DNA of 42,413 nucleotides from Bacteroides sp. (GCA_014802045.1 JAAVDA010000006.1:1-42413); one strand, 5' to 3'. Shown: positions 16,085-26,262, counted from the stretch's first letter. Program-made: numbers and translations. The notes: a model not told the origin generated them from the sequence alone.

Positions 16085-16126
16085 AAAGTTATCAATACTT
16101 ACACACAGTGTTGATAACTTTTTTGA
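16085..16126 (+). terminator. Palindromic hairpin with T-tract before the dcw cluster
   Basis: AAAGTTATCAA (16085-16095) and TTGATAACTTT (16111-16121) form a perfect 11-bp inverted repeat around a 15-base spacer, followed by T's. It can act as the terminator of the DUF2130 gene. The arms and the spacer sequence TTACACACA also resemble DnaA boxes, so a protein-binding role is possible. Confidence 0.6.
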
Positions 16127-16180
16127 TTTTTAAGGGCTTTTTTTACTGTTTGAGTATGTAAATTTTTCTTGAAAAATAGC

Positions 16181-16188
16181 TAACTTTG
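16181..16188 (+). promoter_or_regulatory. -7 promoter box for the dcw cluster
   Basis: TAACTTTG matches TAnnTTTG, 24 bases before the chosen rsmH ATG (16213). No good -33 box is seen at 19-21 bases upstream. A possible TTG start at 16186 would sit inside this box, which argues against it. Confidence 0.55.
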
Positions 16189-16212
16189 AGTTCCAAAAAC
16201 TACTCTCGCGTG

Positions 16213-17124
16213 ATGCTACAGGAAGTTTATCATATTCCCGCCCTGCTACCCCAGACCATCGACGCCCTTCAGGTGCGCCCGGACGGAGTGTATGTCGACG
16301 CCACTTTTGGCGGAGGCGGCCATTCGCGTGCCATTCTTGAACGGCTCGGCCCCGAGGGTCATCTCTATTCATTTGACCAGGACGAGGAGGCTGTGGAGAG
16401 AGCGATGTCAGACCCACGGTTTACCATCATCCACTCCAACTTCCGTTTCATCACCAACTTCATGCGCTTTTACGGAGTGAACGCCGTTGACGGTATATTG
16501 GCCGACCTCGGAGTTTCGTTCCACCACTTCGACGATGCATCACGCGGATTCTCTTTCCGCTGGACCGGACCGCTCGACATGCGCATGAACCGCCGGGCCA
16601 CCCGTTCGGCCGCCACACTGATTGCCGAAAGCACCGAAGAGCGTCTGGCCACAATCTTCAAGGTTTATGGCGAGATGAAAAATTCGCGGCGCATAGCTGC
16701 CGCAATTGTCAAGGCACGCGGCGAGCAGCCTGTGGGCACCGTTGAAAGGCTTCTCGAAATAGTGCGACCCTTCATCAGCCCCAAAGCCGAGAAGAAGGAG
16801 CTTGCCATGATATTTCAGGCGCTTCGGATAGAGGTGAACGGCGAACTGGATGTGCTCCGCTCCTTCCTCTCCCAATCAGCCTCGCTCCTCTCACCTCAAG
16901 GACGCCTCGCCGTGATAACCTACCACTCGCTTGAAGACCGCCTGGTGAAAAACTTCATGCGTGCAGGCAACTTCTCAGGTGAGGCCGACAAAGACTTCTT
17001 CGGACGCACCAACTCTCCGCTGCGGCTTCTGAACTCAAAGCCGATAGTGCCCGACGAAGAGGAAATAATCGCCAATCCACGCTCACGAAGCGCCAAGCTT
17101 CGTGTGGCCGAAAAAAATCTCTGA
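16213..17124 (+). CDS. rsmH: 16S rRNA m4C1402 methyltransferase RsmH (MraW)
   Basis: RsmH uses S-adenosylmethionine to methylate N4 of C1402 in the ribosomal P site. From ATG 16213 the product has 303 residues, the usual length. The SAM-binding loop VDATFGGGGHSRAIL lies near residues 27-41, and the family segments DGILADLGVSFHHFDD, RGFSFRWTGPLDMRM, EMKNSRRIAAAIV, FQALRIEVNGEL and VITYHSLEDRLVKNFM follow in order. An upstream in-frame TTG at 16186 would overlap the promoter box and GTG 16210 is adjacent; ATG is preferred. It heads the dcw cluster. mraZ, usually immediately upstream, is absent here. Confidence 0.96.
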   Translation: MLQEVYHIPALLPQTIDALQVRPDGVYVDATFGGGGHSRAILERLGPEGHLYSFDQDEEAVERAMSDPRFTIIHSNFRFITNFMRFYGVNAVDGILADLGVSFHHFDDASRGFSFRWTGPLDMRMNRRATRSAATLIAESTEERLATIFKVYGEMKNSRRIAAAIVKARGEQPVGTVERLLEIVRPFISPKAEKKELAMIFQALRIEVNGELDVLRSFLSQSASLLSPQGRLAVITYHSLEDRLVKNFMRAGNFSGEADKDFFGRTNSPLRLLNSKPIVPDEEEIIANPRSRSAKLRVAEKNL

Positions 17125-17156
17125 ATCTCTCAATATTCAATCATCTCTCAGCAACA

Positions 17157-17513
17157 ATGGCCGCCGCCAAAAAGAAACACACAGATAAAAACATATCACC
17201 TTCGCTGGTTGACCGCCTGCTTTACGGGCAGATAATCTCCAGCGACTTTTTCGCACGCCACTGGCTCACGGTGTTTTCCGTGGTGATTCTCATCATGGTC
17301 TTCATCACCAACAAATATAACTGCCAGACAAAGATGGAAGAGATACGCCGACTCCACACCGAGCTCGAAATAGTGAAGACCGAGCGAGTGAGAGTGCGCT
17401 CAGTATATATGAGCCGTATCCGCGAATCATCAATGCAGCAACTCGTTGACTCCCTCGGACTGAATCTACACGTGCAGGAACGCCCACCCTACAAACTCGC
17501 ATCGGTAAAATGA
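17157..17513 (+). CDS. FtsL-like division protein
   Basis: A 118-residue bitopic protein in the ftsL position of the dcw cluster. It has a basic cytoplasmic N-terminus, one membrane span (about residues 39-57) and a coiled-coil periplasmic part (about 63-85). Sequence conservation of FtsL is always weak, so the call rests on topology and place between rsmH and the class B PBP gene. With the FtsB/DivIC-like protein at 3339 and FtsQ at 27647 it would complete the FtsQLB complex. The stop overlaps the next start in an ATGA junction. Confidence 0.82.
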   Translation: MAAAKKKHTDKNISPSLVDRLLYGQIISSDFFARHWLTVFSVVILIMVFITNKYNCQTKMEEIRRLHTELEIVKTERVRVRSVYMSRIRESSMQQLVDSLGLNLHVQERPPYKLASVK

Positions 17514-19600
17514 GCAGAAAATCCAAATCCAACCGCCGCCATATCCTGATCCGCTACGCCTGGATTGTAGGACTCATCATACTGCTCGCCGCAGGCATAC
17601 TGTGGAACCTCGTCCACACCACCGTGATCCATGCCCCCGACTGGAAAGAAAAGGCCATGGTGGAGCTGTCGCGCAAAGACACCATCGCACCCGAACGCGG
17701 CAATATCCTGGCCGCCGACGGCAGTATCCTCGCCACCAATCTCCGCTACTATACAGTCAGAATCGATTTCCGCAGCGAGAGATTCATGGAACTGAAATAT
17801 CGCGCGGCTCTCGACACCATAGCCGACTCGATGGCACGCTACTTTCCCATACGCAACGCGAAAGAATGGCGCGACCACCTCGCCAAGCCCCTTTCCAAGC
17901 CCAAGAATGAAAGACCCAGGGCATATCGTCTGATAAGCAATATAAGCTATGCCGACTACATGCGTCTGCGCACCTTCCCCTTCTTCAATATCCGCAACCG
18001 CAACCGCAACGGCCTCTCTACGGAGAACCGCATACGCCGAGTGAATCCCTATGGCGATATGGCACGCCGAAGCATCGGAGGCGTGGGTGCCACGACTCTC
18101 TGCAAGGAGGTGCATGGTATTTCCGGCCTTGAGAAAGCGCTCGACACTCTCCTTTTCGGCAAAACCGGACTTTCAAAGAAGGTGCCCCTCACCAAGGGAA
18201 TTGTCAACTGGACGGATATTCCTGCCGTGCCGGGCTATAATATCCGCACCACCATCGACATCAAGATGCAGGATATTGTGGAAAACGAGCTCAACGACCT
18301 GCTGAGTTTCTGCAATGCCGACTGGGGAGTGGCTGTGCTCATGGAGGTGGCCACAGGTGATATCAAGGCAATATCCAATCTGGAGAAGAATCCTTCCGGC
18401 GACAACTACATCGAGGGAATGAACCGCGCGGTGCTGGGTTTTGAGCCCGGATCGGTGGTGAAGACGCTTTCGATGATGATTGCTCTTGAAGACGGGGTGG
18501 TCAACAATGTGAACGAAGTGCTCACCACCGGGTCTGCCTTCGCCTATGCCGGCGGGCGACCGATCACCGACTCTCACGGGGTGGGTTCGCTGACTGTAGC
18601 CGAGGTGATCGAACGCTCCAGCAATATCGGCATGTCTAAAATCATAACCCGCAAATATGATTCTCATCCAGGCGGCTTCTATCACCGTCTAAAAGAGATT
18701 GGTTTTCTCGAACCGATGCACACCGGCATAGCCGGCGAGACTGTGCCGAGGGTTGACAGTGTTCCTTCCAACCGTGGAGGCCGCATTGCCCTCTCCCGAC
18801 AGTGTTACGGCTACGCCACCGAGATTCCGCCCCTCTCCACCCTCAGCATCTATAATGCGATTGCCAACGGTGGCCGCTATGTGCGCCCCAGGCTCGTGAG
18901 CCGTCTCACGGGTCAGGGGGTAGACTCCATTCTGCCCGTCACATATATACGCGACAGAGTGTGCAGCGAGGCAAATGCCGCCAAACTCCGCGATATGCTC
19001 ACCAGAGTGGTGTGGGGTGAACATGGCACAGGCCGGCGTCTCCGCAACGAGTATGTGCGCATAGCCGGAAAGACCGGCACCTGCTACATGATTGAGGGGG
19101 GAGCCTACAACACCTCAAAGAAGCGACTGGCTTTCTGCGGATTTTTTCCTGCCGAGGAACCTAAATATTCCTGCATCGTGCTCACCTGCAACCCGAAGCA
19201 GAATGCCATGGGAGCTGCAAGCACAAGCGGCGAAGTGCTCAAAAACATAGCCCTCAAACTCTATTCGCGCGGCATGCTCGGCAATTCGTCTGACTATCGC
19301 GCGGAGGAAGCCCGCGAAGATCCGCCCACGCTCTATGCCACAGCATCGAAGAGCAAGCACTCAACCGTGAGGTCCGAACTGGCTGTGAACGGTCCACGCA
19401 AGCAGCTGGCCCACCCTGCGGAGGTGAAGAGCGGAGTGCCCAACGTGATAGGCTTCGGTCTGCGCGATGCAATAGCCGCCCTTGAGCAGGCGGGCTACAA
19501 TGTGTCGTTTCGCGGAGCCGGCTATGTGGCCTCACAGCAGCCCTCGGCCGGACATGCCTCGGCAAAGGGCACAAAAGTAACACTAACACTCACTGAATAA
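17510..19600 (+). CDS. ftsI: Class B penicillin-binding protein (FtsI/PBP3 type) with PASTA domain
   Basis: The septal peptidoglycan transpeptidase, which crosslinks new strands made by FtsW. The 696-residue protein has an N-terminal membrane anchor (about residues 14-32) and a PBP dimerisation domain (about 55-240). The transpeptidase domain shows all three active-site motifs: SVVK at 315-318 with Ser315 as nucleophile, SSN at 370-372, and KTGT at 521-524. The last 55 residues form a PASTA domain ([20 protein letters not shown] onward), a module common in Gram-positive PBPs and also known in Bacteroidetes FtsI. It overlaps the ftsL-like gene by four bases. Confidence 0.95.
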   Translation: MSRKSKSNRRHILIRYAWIVGLIILLAAGILWNLVHTTVIHAPDWKEKAMVELSRKDTIAPERGNILAADGSILATNLRYYTVRIDFRSERFMELKYRAALDTIADSMARYFPIRNAKEWRDHLAKPLSKPKNERPRAYRLISNISYADYMRLRTFPFFNIRNRNRNGLSTENRIRRVNPYGDMARRSIGGVGATTLCKEVHGISGLEKALDTLLFGKTGLSKKVPLTKGIVNWTDIPAVPGYNIRTTIDIKMQDIVENELNDLLSFCNADWGVAVLMEVATGDIKAISNLEKNPSGDNYIEGMNRAVLGFEPGSVVKTLSMMIALEDGVVNNVNEVLTTGSAFAYAGGRPITDSHGVGSLTVAEVIERSSNIGMSKIITRKYDSHPGGFYHRLKEIGFLEPMHTGIAGETVPRVDSVPSNRGGRIALSRQCYGYATEIPPLSTLSIYNAIANGGRYVRPRLVSRLTGQGVDSILPVTYIRDRVCSEANAAKLRDMLTRVVWGEHGTGRRLRNEYVRIAGKTGTCYMIEGGAYNTSKKRLAFCGFFPAEEPKYSCIVLTCNPKQNAMGAASTSGEVLKNIALKLYSRGMLGNSSDYRAEEAREDPPTLYATASKSKHSTVRSELAVNGPRKQLAHPAEVKSGVPNVIGFGLRDAIAALEQAGYNVSFRGAGYVASQQPSAGHASAKGTKVTLTLTE

Positions 19601-19608
19601 ACCACCAT

Positions 19609-21072
19609 ATGAAGTCATTGTCAGAACTGATTTCGGCCATTACGGTCGAAGAGATAATAGGAAGCGAGGATAAAGAGATAACCTCGCTTGTGTGCGACTC
19701 CCGCAAGATTGAGCTAGGGTCACTCTTCGTGGCGGTCAGAGGTGTGAATGTAGACGGCCATAAGTTTATACCGATTGTGACTGTGGGAGGTGTTTCAGCG
19801 ATTGTCTGCGAGGAGCTTCCAGAGCGCCTGGAGTCGACAGTCACTTATATCCGCGTTTCCAATTCGGCTGTGGCTCTCGGATTTCTCGCCTCGCAGTGGT
19901 ATGACAATCCTTCACGCCACATCACTCTTGTGGGGGTAACAGGCACCAACGGCAAGACCACCACCGCAACACTCATCTATGAGATGGCCCGCCTCGGGGG
20001 GCATAAGGCAGGACTGCTGTCGACCGTGTGCAACTATATAGACAATGAAGCGATTCCTGCCGAACAGACCACTCCCGACCCCCTGACTCTCAACCGTCTG
20101 CTCCGCAAGATGGTGGATGCGGGATGTGAATATGCCGCCATGGAAGTGAGCTCTCACGCCGCCCATCAGCACCGTATAGCCGGTCTCCGTTTTGCCGGCG
20201 GCATATTCTCCAACCTCACCCGCGACCATCTCGACTACCATAAGACCGTAGACGCTTATCTTCAGGCCAAAAAGTCATTTTTCGACCTTCTTCCGCCGGA
20301 TGCATTCGCACTGACCAATCTTGACGACAAGGTGGGCGAGGTGATGCTTCAGAACACTGCCGCACGTCGCTTCACATATTCTCTCCGCACAGACGCCGAC
20401 TTTACCGGCCGTGTGATTGAGAGCCGCTTGGACGGCACTCTCATCGCTTTCAACGGTCATGAGGTTGAGGTGCTTTTCACCGGACGCTTCAACGCCTATA
20501 ATCTTACGGCGGTCTATGGTGCGTCGATTCTTCTGGGGTGGAATCCGGAGAAAGTGCTCGTGGATATGAGCATGCTTGTTCCGGTGGCCGGACGCTTCCA
20601 GGCCTTCCGCTCCGGCAAGGGAGTGACAGCAATCGTTGACTATGCGCACACTCCCGATGCAGTGGTCAATGTGCTTTCTGCCATCCGCGATATCGTGGGA
20701 GCCAAAGGCAATATAATCACGGTGGTGGGCGCCGGAGGCAACCGCGACAAGGGGAAACGCCCCATCATGGCCCGCGAAGCGGCTCTACGCTCCGACCGCC
20801 TGATTCTCACCTCAGACAATCCGCGCTTTGAAGAGCCGGCCGATATAATCCACGACATGGAGGAGGGCCTTGACGCACGTGCACGCGCCATGACCATCAG
20901 CATCGCCGACCGCCGTGAGGCAATCCGCACCGCTGTGGCTCTCGCCGCTCCCGGCGACGTGATACTCATAGCCGGCAAAGGCCACGAAGACTATCAGGAA
21001 ATCAAGGGTGTGAAGCACCACTTCGACGACCGCGAGACAGTAAAAGAAATTTTCAGCGAAACAGAATTATAA
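19609..21072 (+). CDS. murE: UDP-MurNAc-tripeptide synthetase, probably meso-DAP adding
   Basis: MurE adds the third stem residue to UDP-MurNAc-L-Ala-D-Glu. The 487 residues show the Mur ligase P-loop GTNGKTTT (112-119), the central-domain stretch MEVSSHA, and the C-terminal [10 protein letters not shown]. The substrate-determining motif is DNPR at 403-406, which by established rules marks meso-diaminopimelate rather than lysine as substrate. This agrees with a Gram-negative type of wall. It starts 8 bases after ftsI. Confidence 0.97.
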   Translation: MKSLSELISAITVEEIIGSEDKEITSLVCDSRKIELGSLFVAVRGVNVDGHKFIPIVTVGGVSAIVCEELPERLESTVTYIRVSNSAVALGFLASQWYDNPSRHITLVGVTGTNGKTTTATLIYEMARLGGHKAGLLSTVCNYIDNEAIPAEQTTPDPLTLNRLLRKMVDAGCEYAAMEVSSHAAHQHRIAGLRFAGGIFSNLTRDHLDYHKTVDAYLQAKKSFFDLLPPDAFALTNLDDKVGEVMLQNTAARRFTYSLRTDADFTGRVIESRLDGTLIAFNGHEVEVLFTGRFNAYNLTAVYGASILLGWNPEKVLVDMSMLVPVAGRFQAFRSGKGVTAIVDYAHTPDAVVNVLSAIRDIVGAKGNIITVVGAGGNRDKGKRPIMAREAALRSDRLILTSDNPRFEEPADIIHDMEEGLDARARAMTISIADRREAIRTAVALAAPGDVILIAGKGHEDYQEIKGVKHHFDDRETVKEIFSETEL

Positions 21073-21088
21073 ATTCCCCAATCCCGAT

Positions 21089-22351
21089 ATGCTCTACTAT
21101 CTTTTCGGATATCTTGACACACTCGGCTTCCCGGGAGCCCGACTCATGGACTACATCACCGTGAGGTCGGGAGCCGCTTTTGTTCTTGCACTTTTTATCG
21201 CCATGGTTTTCGGACGCCGTATAATCGACCGCCTTCAGCTGATGCAGGTGGGAGAAATTATCCGCGACCTCGGGCTCGAAGGACAGATGCAGAAAAAAGG
21301 CACACCCACAATGGGCGGCATAATAATCATCATCTCTATCCTTATTCCTTGCCTGCTGATAGGCAATCTCAGCAGCGTCTACATGGCTCTGATGCTTCTC
21401 ACCACCGTGTGGCTGGGGCTGCTCGGCTTTCTTGACGACTGGCTCAAAATCAAGCGTCACAACAAGGATGGAATGAGCGGTAAGGTGAAAATAGTGGGTC
21501 AGGTGGGTCTCGGTCTCGTTGTGGGGGCGGCCATGTATTTCAGCCCCGATATAGTGATGCGCGAGAATGTAGAGACGGTAGATGTGGAGTCTACCGAAAT
21601 CACCGTGACCTACAAGGCAGAAAATGTCAAGACCACACAGACCACCATTCCCTTTGTGAAGAACAATAACTTCGACTATGCATATCTAACCTCATGGGCC
21701 GGCAAATATGCATCGGCAGGAGGGTGGATCGTCTTTGTGATAGTGGTCATCTGTGCGATATCGGGCACTTCAAACGGCGCTAATCTCACCGACGGTCTGG
21801 ACGGGCTCTGCACGGGTGTGTCGGCCATAATCGGCACAGCCCTGGCCATAATGGCCTATCTGGGCGGAAATATCATCTATTCGTCATATCTTAATATAAT
21901 GTATATACCCGGCAGCGAGGAGCTGGTGGTGTTTATGGCCGCCTTTATCGGAGCGCTCGTGGGATTCCTATGGTATAATGCTTTCCCGGCCCAGGTGTTT
22001 ATGGGCGACACCGGAAGCCTCACTCTCGGCGGCATCATAGCCGTGTTTGCGATTCTCATACGCAAAGAGCTCCTCATCCCCGTGCTCTGCGCCATATTCT
22101 TTATAGAAGACCTCTCGGTGATGATTCAGGTGGCATATTTCAAATATACCAAGCGGCGCACCGGGGTGGGTAAACGCATATTCAAGATGACTCCCCTGCA
22201 CCACCACTTCCAGAAACCCGGCAACAGTGGTATCGACGCCCTGCTGCAGGCTCCCCTGCGGGCTATACCGGAGTCGAAAATAGTGACCCGCTTCTGGATT
22301 GTAGCCATCCTCCTGGCGGCCGTAACATTCGTAACGCTAAAAATCAGATAA
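21089..22351 (+). CDS. mraY: Phospho-MurNAc-pentapeptide translocase
   Basis: MraY transfers phospho-MurNAc-pentapeptide to undecaprenyl phosphate, making lipid I on the inner membrane. It is a polytopic protein of about ten spans. Catalytic motifs are present: FLDDWLKIKRHNKDG near residues 113-127, NLTDGLDGL near 231-239, and VFMGDTGSLTLGG near 303-315, with the HHHFQ motif toward the end. At 420 residues it exceeds the about 360 of E. coli because a hydrophilic insertion of roughly 50 residues (about 150-200) interrupts the middle. I recall similar insertions in other Bacteroidetes. It starts 16 bases after murE. Confidence 0.97.
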   Translation: MLYYLFGYLDTLGFPGARLMDYITVRSGAAFVLALFIAMVFGRRIIDRLQLMQVGEIIRDLGLEGQMQKKGTPTMGGIIIIISILIPCLLIGNLSSVYMALMLLTTVWLGLLGFLDDWLKIKRHNKDGMSGKVKIVGQVGLGLVVGAAMYFSPDIVMRENVETVDVESTEITVTYKAENVKTTQTTIPFVKNNNFDYAYLTSWAGKYASAGGWIVFVIVVICAISGTSNGANLTDGLDGLCTGVSAIIGTALAIMAYLGGNIIYSSYLNIMYIPGSEELVVFMAAFIGALVGFLWYNAFPAQVFMGDTGSLTLGGIIAVFAILIRKELLIPVLCAIFFIEDLSVMIQVAYFKYTKRRTGVGKRIFKMTPLHHHFQKPGNSGIDALLQAPLRAIPESKIVTRFWIVAILLAAVTFVTLKIR

Positions 22352-22357
22352 AAATCA

Positions 22358-23740
22358 ATGGAATATCCTGCAAACAATACATCATCCTCTCTCGGTCATC
22401 GTCTTGTTGTGCTCGGAGGCGGAGAGAGCGGCGTAGGAGCCGCAATTCTCGGCAAGGAGAAGGGCATGGAAGTGTTTCTCTCGGATATGGGCACGATAGC
22501 TCCCCGCTACCGCCGGATGCTCGACGAAGAGGGTATCGAATGGGAGGAGGGCACTCACACAATGGCCCGTATCCTTGCAGCCGATGAGGTGGTGAAGAGC
22601 CCCGGTATCCCCCCGACGGTGCCTGTGGTGAAGGAGATTCTGGCTAATGGGATTCCGGTGATATCCGAAATAGAGTTTGCCGGTCGCTACACCGATGCAA
22701 AGATGGTGTGCATCACCGGAAGCAACGGCAAGACCACCACCACCCTGCTCACCTACCATATACTCCGCAACGCCGGAATCAATGTGGGGCTGGCCGGGAA
22801 TGTGGGCCGCAGTCTGGCTCTTCAGGTAGCACGCGAGCATCATGACGTCTACGTGATAGAGCTGTCGTCTTTCCAGCTCGAAAACATGTATGACTTCAAG
22901 GCCAACATCGCCGTGCTGCTCAATATCACCCCCGACCATCTCGACCGCTATGAATATCAGATGCAGAACTATATCAACGCTAAGTTTCGCATCATCCGCA
23001 ATCTCACTCCCCAGGATGCTTTCATCTTCTGGGAGAATGATCCCGTGATCAGCTCGCAGATGAAGCAAGTGGCCACCGAGGCGCAGCTATTCCCATTTGC
23101 CGAGAGGCATGAGCCGGGAGTGGCGGCCTATGTGGACGATGAGGATTATCTCATCCTCGACACCCCTGCCACCAAGCTGCGCATGCCCCGCGCGGAGCTG
23201 TCGCTCAATGGTCTCCACAACCTCTACAACTCTATGGCGGCCGGCTTATCGGCATGCCTGCTTGATATCCGCAAAGAGGATATCCGCAAAGCATTGAGCG
23301 ACTTCGAGGGAGTGGAACACAGACTGGAGTTTGTGGAGGAAATCAACGGAGTGAGATATATCAACGACTCCAAGGCCACTAACGTAAACTCCTGCTGGTA
23401 TGCTCTCGAAAGTATGCCTCAGAGCGGCGTGGTGCTCATGCTCGGAGGTAAGGATAAGGGCAACGACTATACGGAAATCGAGCCTCTCGTGCGCGAAAAG
23501 GTGAAGGCCATAGTGTGTATGGGCAAGGACAACAGCAAGCTCCTCGACTTTTTCAGCGGAAAGGTGCCCGCAATCGCCGACACCCATTCGCTGAGCGATG
23601 CCGTGGCAGCCTGCGCCGAGATTGCGTCGGCCGGCGACACAGTGCTTCTTTCGCCCTGCTGCGCGAGCTTCGACCTCTTCAAGAGCTATGAAGACCGCGG
23701 AGAGCAATTCAAAGAAGCAGTGCGCAAGATGAAAAAATAG
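22358..23740 (+). CDS. murD: UDP-MurNAc-L-alanine:D-glutamate ligase
   Basis: MurD adds D-glutamate to UDP-MurNAc-L-alanine with ATP. The 460-residue product starts with a Rossmann-like UDP-binding domain (LGGGESGVGAAILGKEKG), has the Mur ligase P-loop ITGSNGKTTTT (119-129), the central ELSSFQLENM stretch and NDSKATNVNS in the C-terminal part, then LLSPCCASFDLFKSYEDRG near the end, a MurD hallmark. It begins 6 bases after mraY. Length is typical. Confidence 0.97.
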   Translation: MEYPANNTSSSLGHRLVVLGGGESGVGAAILGKEKGMEVFLSDMGTIAPRYRRMLDEEGIEWEEGTHTMARILAADEVVKSPGIPPTVPVVKEILANGIPVISEIEFAGRYTDAKMVCITGSNGKTTTTLLTYHILRNAGINVGLAGNVGRSLALQVAREHHDVYVIELSSFQLENMYDFKANIAVLLNITPDHLDRYEYQMQNYINAKFRIIRNLTPQDAFIFWENDPVISSQMKQVATEAQLFPFAERHEPGVAAYVDDEDYLILDTPATKLRMPRAELSLNGLHNLYNSMAAGLSACLLDIRKEDIRKALSDFEGVEHRLEFVEEINGVRYINDSKATNVNSCWYALESMPQSGVVLMLGGKDKGNDYTEIEPLVREKVKAIVCMGKDNSKLLDFFSGKVPAIADTHSLSDAVAACAEIASAGDTVLLSPCCASFDLFKSYEDRGEQFKEAVRKMKK

Positions 23741-23782
23741 TATTCATATTCAGATATCAGAACCTTAACTTTCGCACACACT

Positions 23783-25123
23783 ATGGAAACAATAGAACTC
23801 AACACTCCTCTGGTCACTCCGACCAAGGAACCCACAAAACAGCTTGAGGCTGTGGCTCCTCCAGACAAGCATATCTGGGGCATCTACATACTTCTCTGCA
23901 TCATCTCAATCATCGAGCTCTACAGTGCCAGCTCCCGCGAGGTGGCGTCATCGTCGATAGGGGTGCTCGGCCCGATATTCCGCCATGTGATGATGCTGGG
24001 GGCAGGCTGTGTCATCATCCTGCTGATGCAGAGAGTGCCCTACAACAAGCTGATGAATTTCAGTAAGATTTTCACATTACTCAGCGCAGGCATGATGCTA
24101 TATGTGATGCTGTTTGGCGATGTGGTGAACGGTGCGCGCCGTTCGTTCAATCTCGCAGGCATCACTATCCAGCCATCAGAATTCCTCAAGCTCGCCGCAG
24201 TGCTTATCATAGCACGCTACACCTCCCTTTATATGCAGAAGAACGGCGGTGTGCATAACCGTGGCGTAATCATCTCGGCTGTAGCGGTGATGCTGTTCGG
24301 CGGTCTGCTCATACAGCAGGGCATGACCAACACCATCCTCCTCATGGCCATCAGTTTTTCGATGATGCTGATAGGGGGCATCGAGCTAAAGAAAATCTGT
24401 ATAGTGGTTGGTGTCTACATAGTTTTCGCCCTCGCGGCCTACGGTGTGGTGCATGCGAGCAGCTCTGATGATGCCGATCCGGCGATAGAACAGGTGACTT
24501 CGTCCGGCGAACCCGTAGTCAACTCCTCGGGAGAGAAGGTGAACCGAAGCAGCACATGGGGTAGCCGTCTCTCGCGCCATTTCAATCCTGTGCCTCCCTA
24601 CGAACAGCCCATCACCGCCAAAAACCGTCAGGAGCAATATTCCTACATGGCGCAGGCAAACGGCGGCATAATCGGTGTGTTTCCGGGCAACTCCCGCGAG
24701 ACCGCCCGCCTGCCACTCGCCTTCTCCGATTATATCTTCGCCATCATTGTGGAAGACACCGGCCTGATAGGTGGCTTCGTGGTGCTTCTGCTCTATCTGT
24801 GGCTACTCGGCCGCGCAGCAGCAATAGCCATGGGGTGCAAGCGTGCTCTTCCGGCTCTGCTGGTGCTTGGAATAGCAGTGATGATAGCCTATCAGGCAAT
24901 GTTTCACATGGCTATCGTGAGCGGCTTCTTCCCGGTGTCGGGTCAACCATTGCCGCTCATATCAAAAGGAGGCACATCCATCCTCATCACCTCTATAGCA
25001 TTTGGCATCATGCTTAGTGTGAGCCGCTATGCTGTGCGCAAAGGCACCCGCAAACAGATTACCGACGAGATGAACGCTCTGCCCGAAGAGATGCGTGCCG
25101 ACAACCCCACAATGCTCCACTGA
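23783..25123 (+). CDS. ftsW: SEDS glycosyltransferase FtsW
   Basis: FtsW polymerises lipid II glycan strands at the septum together with the class B PBP. The 446-residue protein has about 40 cytoplasmic residues and then around ten membrane spans. Family signatures include GARRSFNLAGITIQPSEFLKL (split by one residue from classical forms), FSDYIFAIIVEDTGLIGG and the end motif SGFFPVSGQPLPLISKGGTS. A periplasmic loop of about 65 residues between spans 7 and 8 (around residues 225-290) is longer than in E. coli. A -7-like box TAACTTTC (23766-23773) precedes the ATG and could be a weak internal promoter. Its stop overlaps the murG start (TGATG). Confidence 0.95.
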   Translation: METIELNTPLVTPTKEPTKQLEAVAPPDKHIWGIYILLCIISIIELYSASSREVASSSIGVLGPIFRHVMMLGAGCVIILLMQRVPYNKLMNFSKIFTLLSAGMMLYVMLFGDVVNGARRSFNLAGITIQPSEFLKLAAVLIIARYTSLYMQKNGGVHNRGVIISAVAVMLFGGLLIQQGMTNTILLMAISFSMMLIGGIELKKICIVVGVYIVFALAAYGVVHASSSDDADPAIEQVTSSGEPVVNSSGEKVNRSSTWGSRLSRHFNPVPPYEQPITAKNRQEQYSYMAQANGGIIGVFPGNSRETARLPLAFSDYIFAIIVEDTGLIGGFVVLLLYLWLLGRAAAIAMGCKRALPALLVLGIAVMIAYQAMFHMAIVSGFFPVSGQPLPLISKGGTSILITSIAFGIMLSVSRYAVRKGTRKQITDEMNALPEEMRADNPTMLH

Positions 25124-26262
25124 TGAAAAAACAAACCTCTGAATCACAGATTGGCCAACGCCCGCTCCGCGTGCTTATAAGCGGAGGGGGTACAGGTGGC
25201 CATATATTCCCCGCACTTGCTATCGCCAACGCCCTCCGCCGCCGCGATCCTTCGGTTGAAATCCTTTTTGCGGGAGCCGAGGGCAAGATGGAGATGGAGC
25301 GTGTGCCGGCGGCAGGATATAAGATTATCGGGCTTCCGGTGGCCGGATTTGACCGCCGTCGGCTCTGGCGCAATGCTGCCGTGCTTGCAAAACTATGGCG
25401 AAGCATGCGCAAGGCTCACCGCATTGTGGCCGATTTCAGGCCTGATATAGCAGTGGGAGTGGGGGGCTATGCGAGCGGACCTGTGCTCAAGGAGGCTCAG
25501 AGACGTGGCATCCCTACGATGCTTCAGGAGCAGAATTCATATGCCGGAGTGACCAATAAACTCCTTGCCGCCAAGGCTAAGGCCATCTGCACCGCCTATC
25601 CGGGCATGGAGAGATTCTTTCCGGCCGAGCGAATCACTATAACCGGCAATCCTATCCGCTCAGAGCTCCTGCAGTGTACGCTCACTCAGGCCGAGGCAAA
25701 AAAAGCTCTTGGATTTGACCCTGCGCGTGCGCTGGTGTTTGTGACCGGCGGAAGCCTTGGCGCGCGAACTGTAAATGAAAGCGTGGCCGCAGCTCTGCCG
25801 CTCCTGGCCGAGCATGATATCCAGCTTCTGTGGCAGACGGGACGCCTCTATGCCGACGAATTTGCCCGCCGCTCAGAATCATATCGCGATGTGCGCCCGC
25901 TGCCATTTATCTCTGACATGGCCACAGCCTACCGCGCGGCCGATCTGGTTGTGGCGCGCGCAGGTGCCGGCACAATCTCAGAGCTTCAGCTCCTTGCCAA
26001 GCCTGCGATACTCATACCGTCGCCCAATGTGGCTGAGGACCATCAGACCAAAAACGCCCTCGCTCTATCCTCGCGGGAGGCCGCCGTGCTGATACCTGAT
26101 GCCGAAGCTACGCAACGGCTCGGAAAAGAAATAACAGAGCTCATAGCCTCGCCGGCACGCCGCCACCTTCTGGCTACCAATATCTCGGCAATGGCCTGCC
26201 GCGGAAGCGACGACCTGATTGTCGATACACTTCTGTCAATAATCACACCACAAGAGAAATGA
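25123..26262 (+). CDS. murG: Lipid II synthase MurG
   Basis: MurG adds GlcNAc to lipid I to make lipid II on the inner face of the cytoplasmic membrane. The 379 residues show the N-terminal glycine loop SGGGTGGHIFPALAIA (about 20-35), VGVGGYASGP (about 108-117), QEQNSYAG, and the C-terminal donor-binding VTGGSLGAR and RAGAGTISEL with LIPSPNVAEDHQTKNA. The start overlaps the ftsW stop and the end overlaps murC by four bases, so translation is tightly coupled across the three genes. Confidence 0.97.
   Translation: MKKQTSESQIGQRPLRVLISGGGTGGHIFPALAIANALRRRDPSVEILFAGAEGKMEMERVPAAGYKIIGLPVAGFDRRRLWRNAAVLAKLWRSMRKAHRIVADFRPDIAVGVGGYASGPVLKEAQRRGIPTMLQEQNSYAGVTNKLLAAKAKAICTAYPGMERFFPAERITITGNPIRSELLQCTLTQAEAKKALGFDPARALVFVTGGSLGARTVNESVAAALPLLAEHDIQLLWQTGRLYADEFARRSESYRDVRPLPFISDMATAYRAADLVVARAGAGTISELQLLAKPAILIPSPNVAEDHQTKNALALSSREAAVLIPDAEATQRLGKEITELIASPARRHLLATNISAMACRGSDDLIVDTLLSIITPQEK

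Noticed and set aside
16085-16121. Chromosome origin suggested by DnaA-box-like sequence
   Set aside because: Only two or three imperfect boxes occur, with no box cluster, AT-rich unwinding region or dnaA/dnaN nearby; terminator or operator is simpler.
16186-16212. TTG start for rsmH
   Set aside because: It overlaps the -7 promoter box, and homologous sequence begins at the later ATG.
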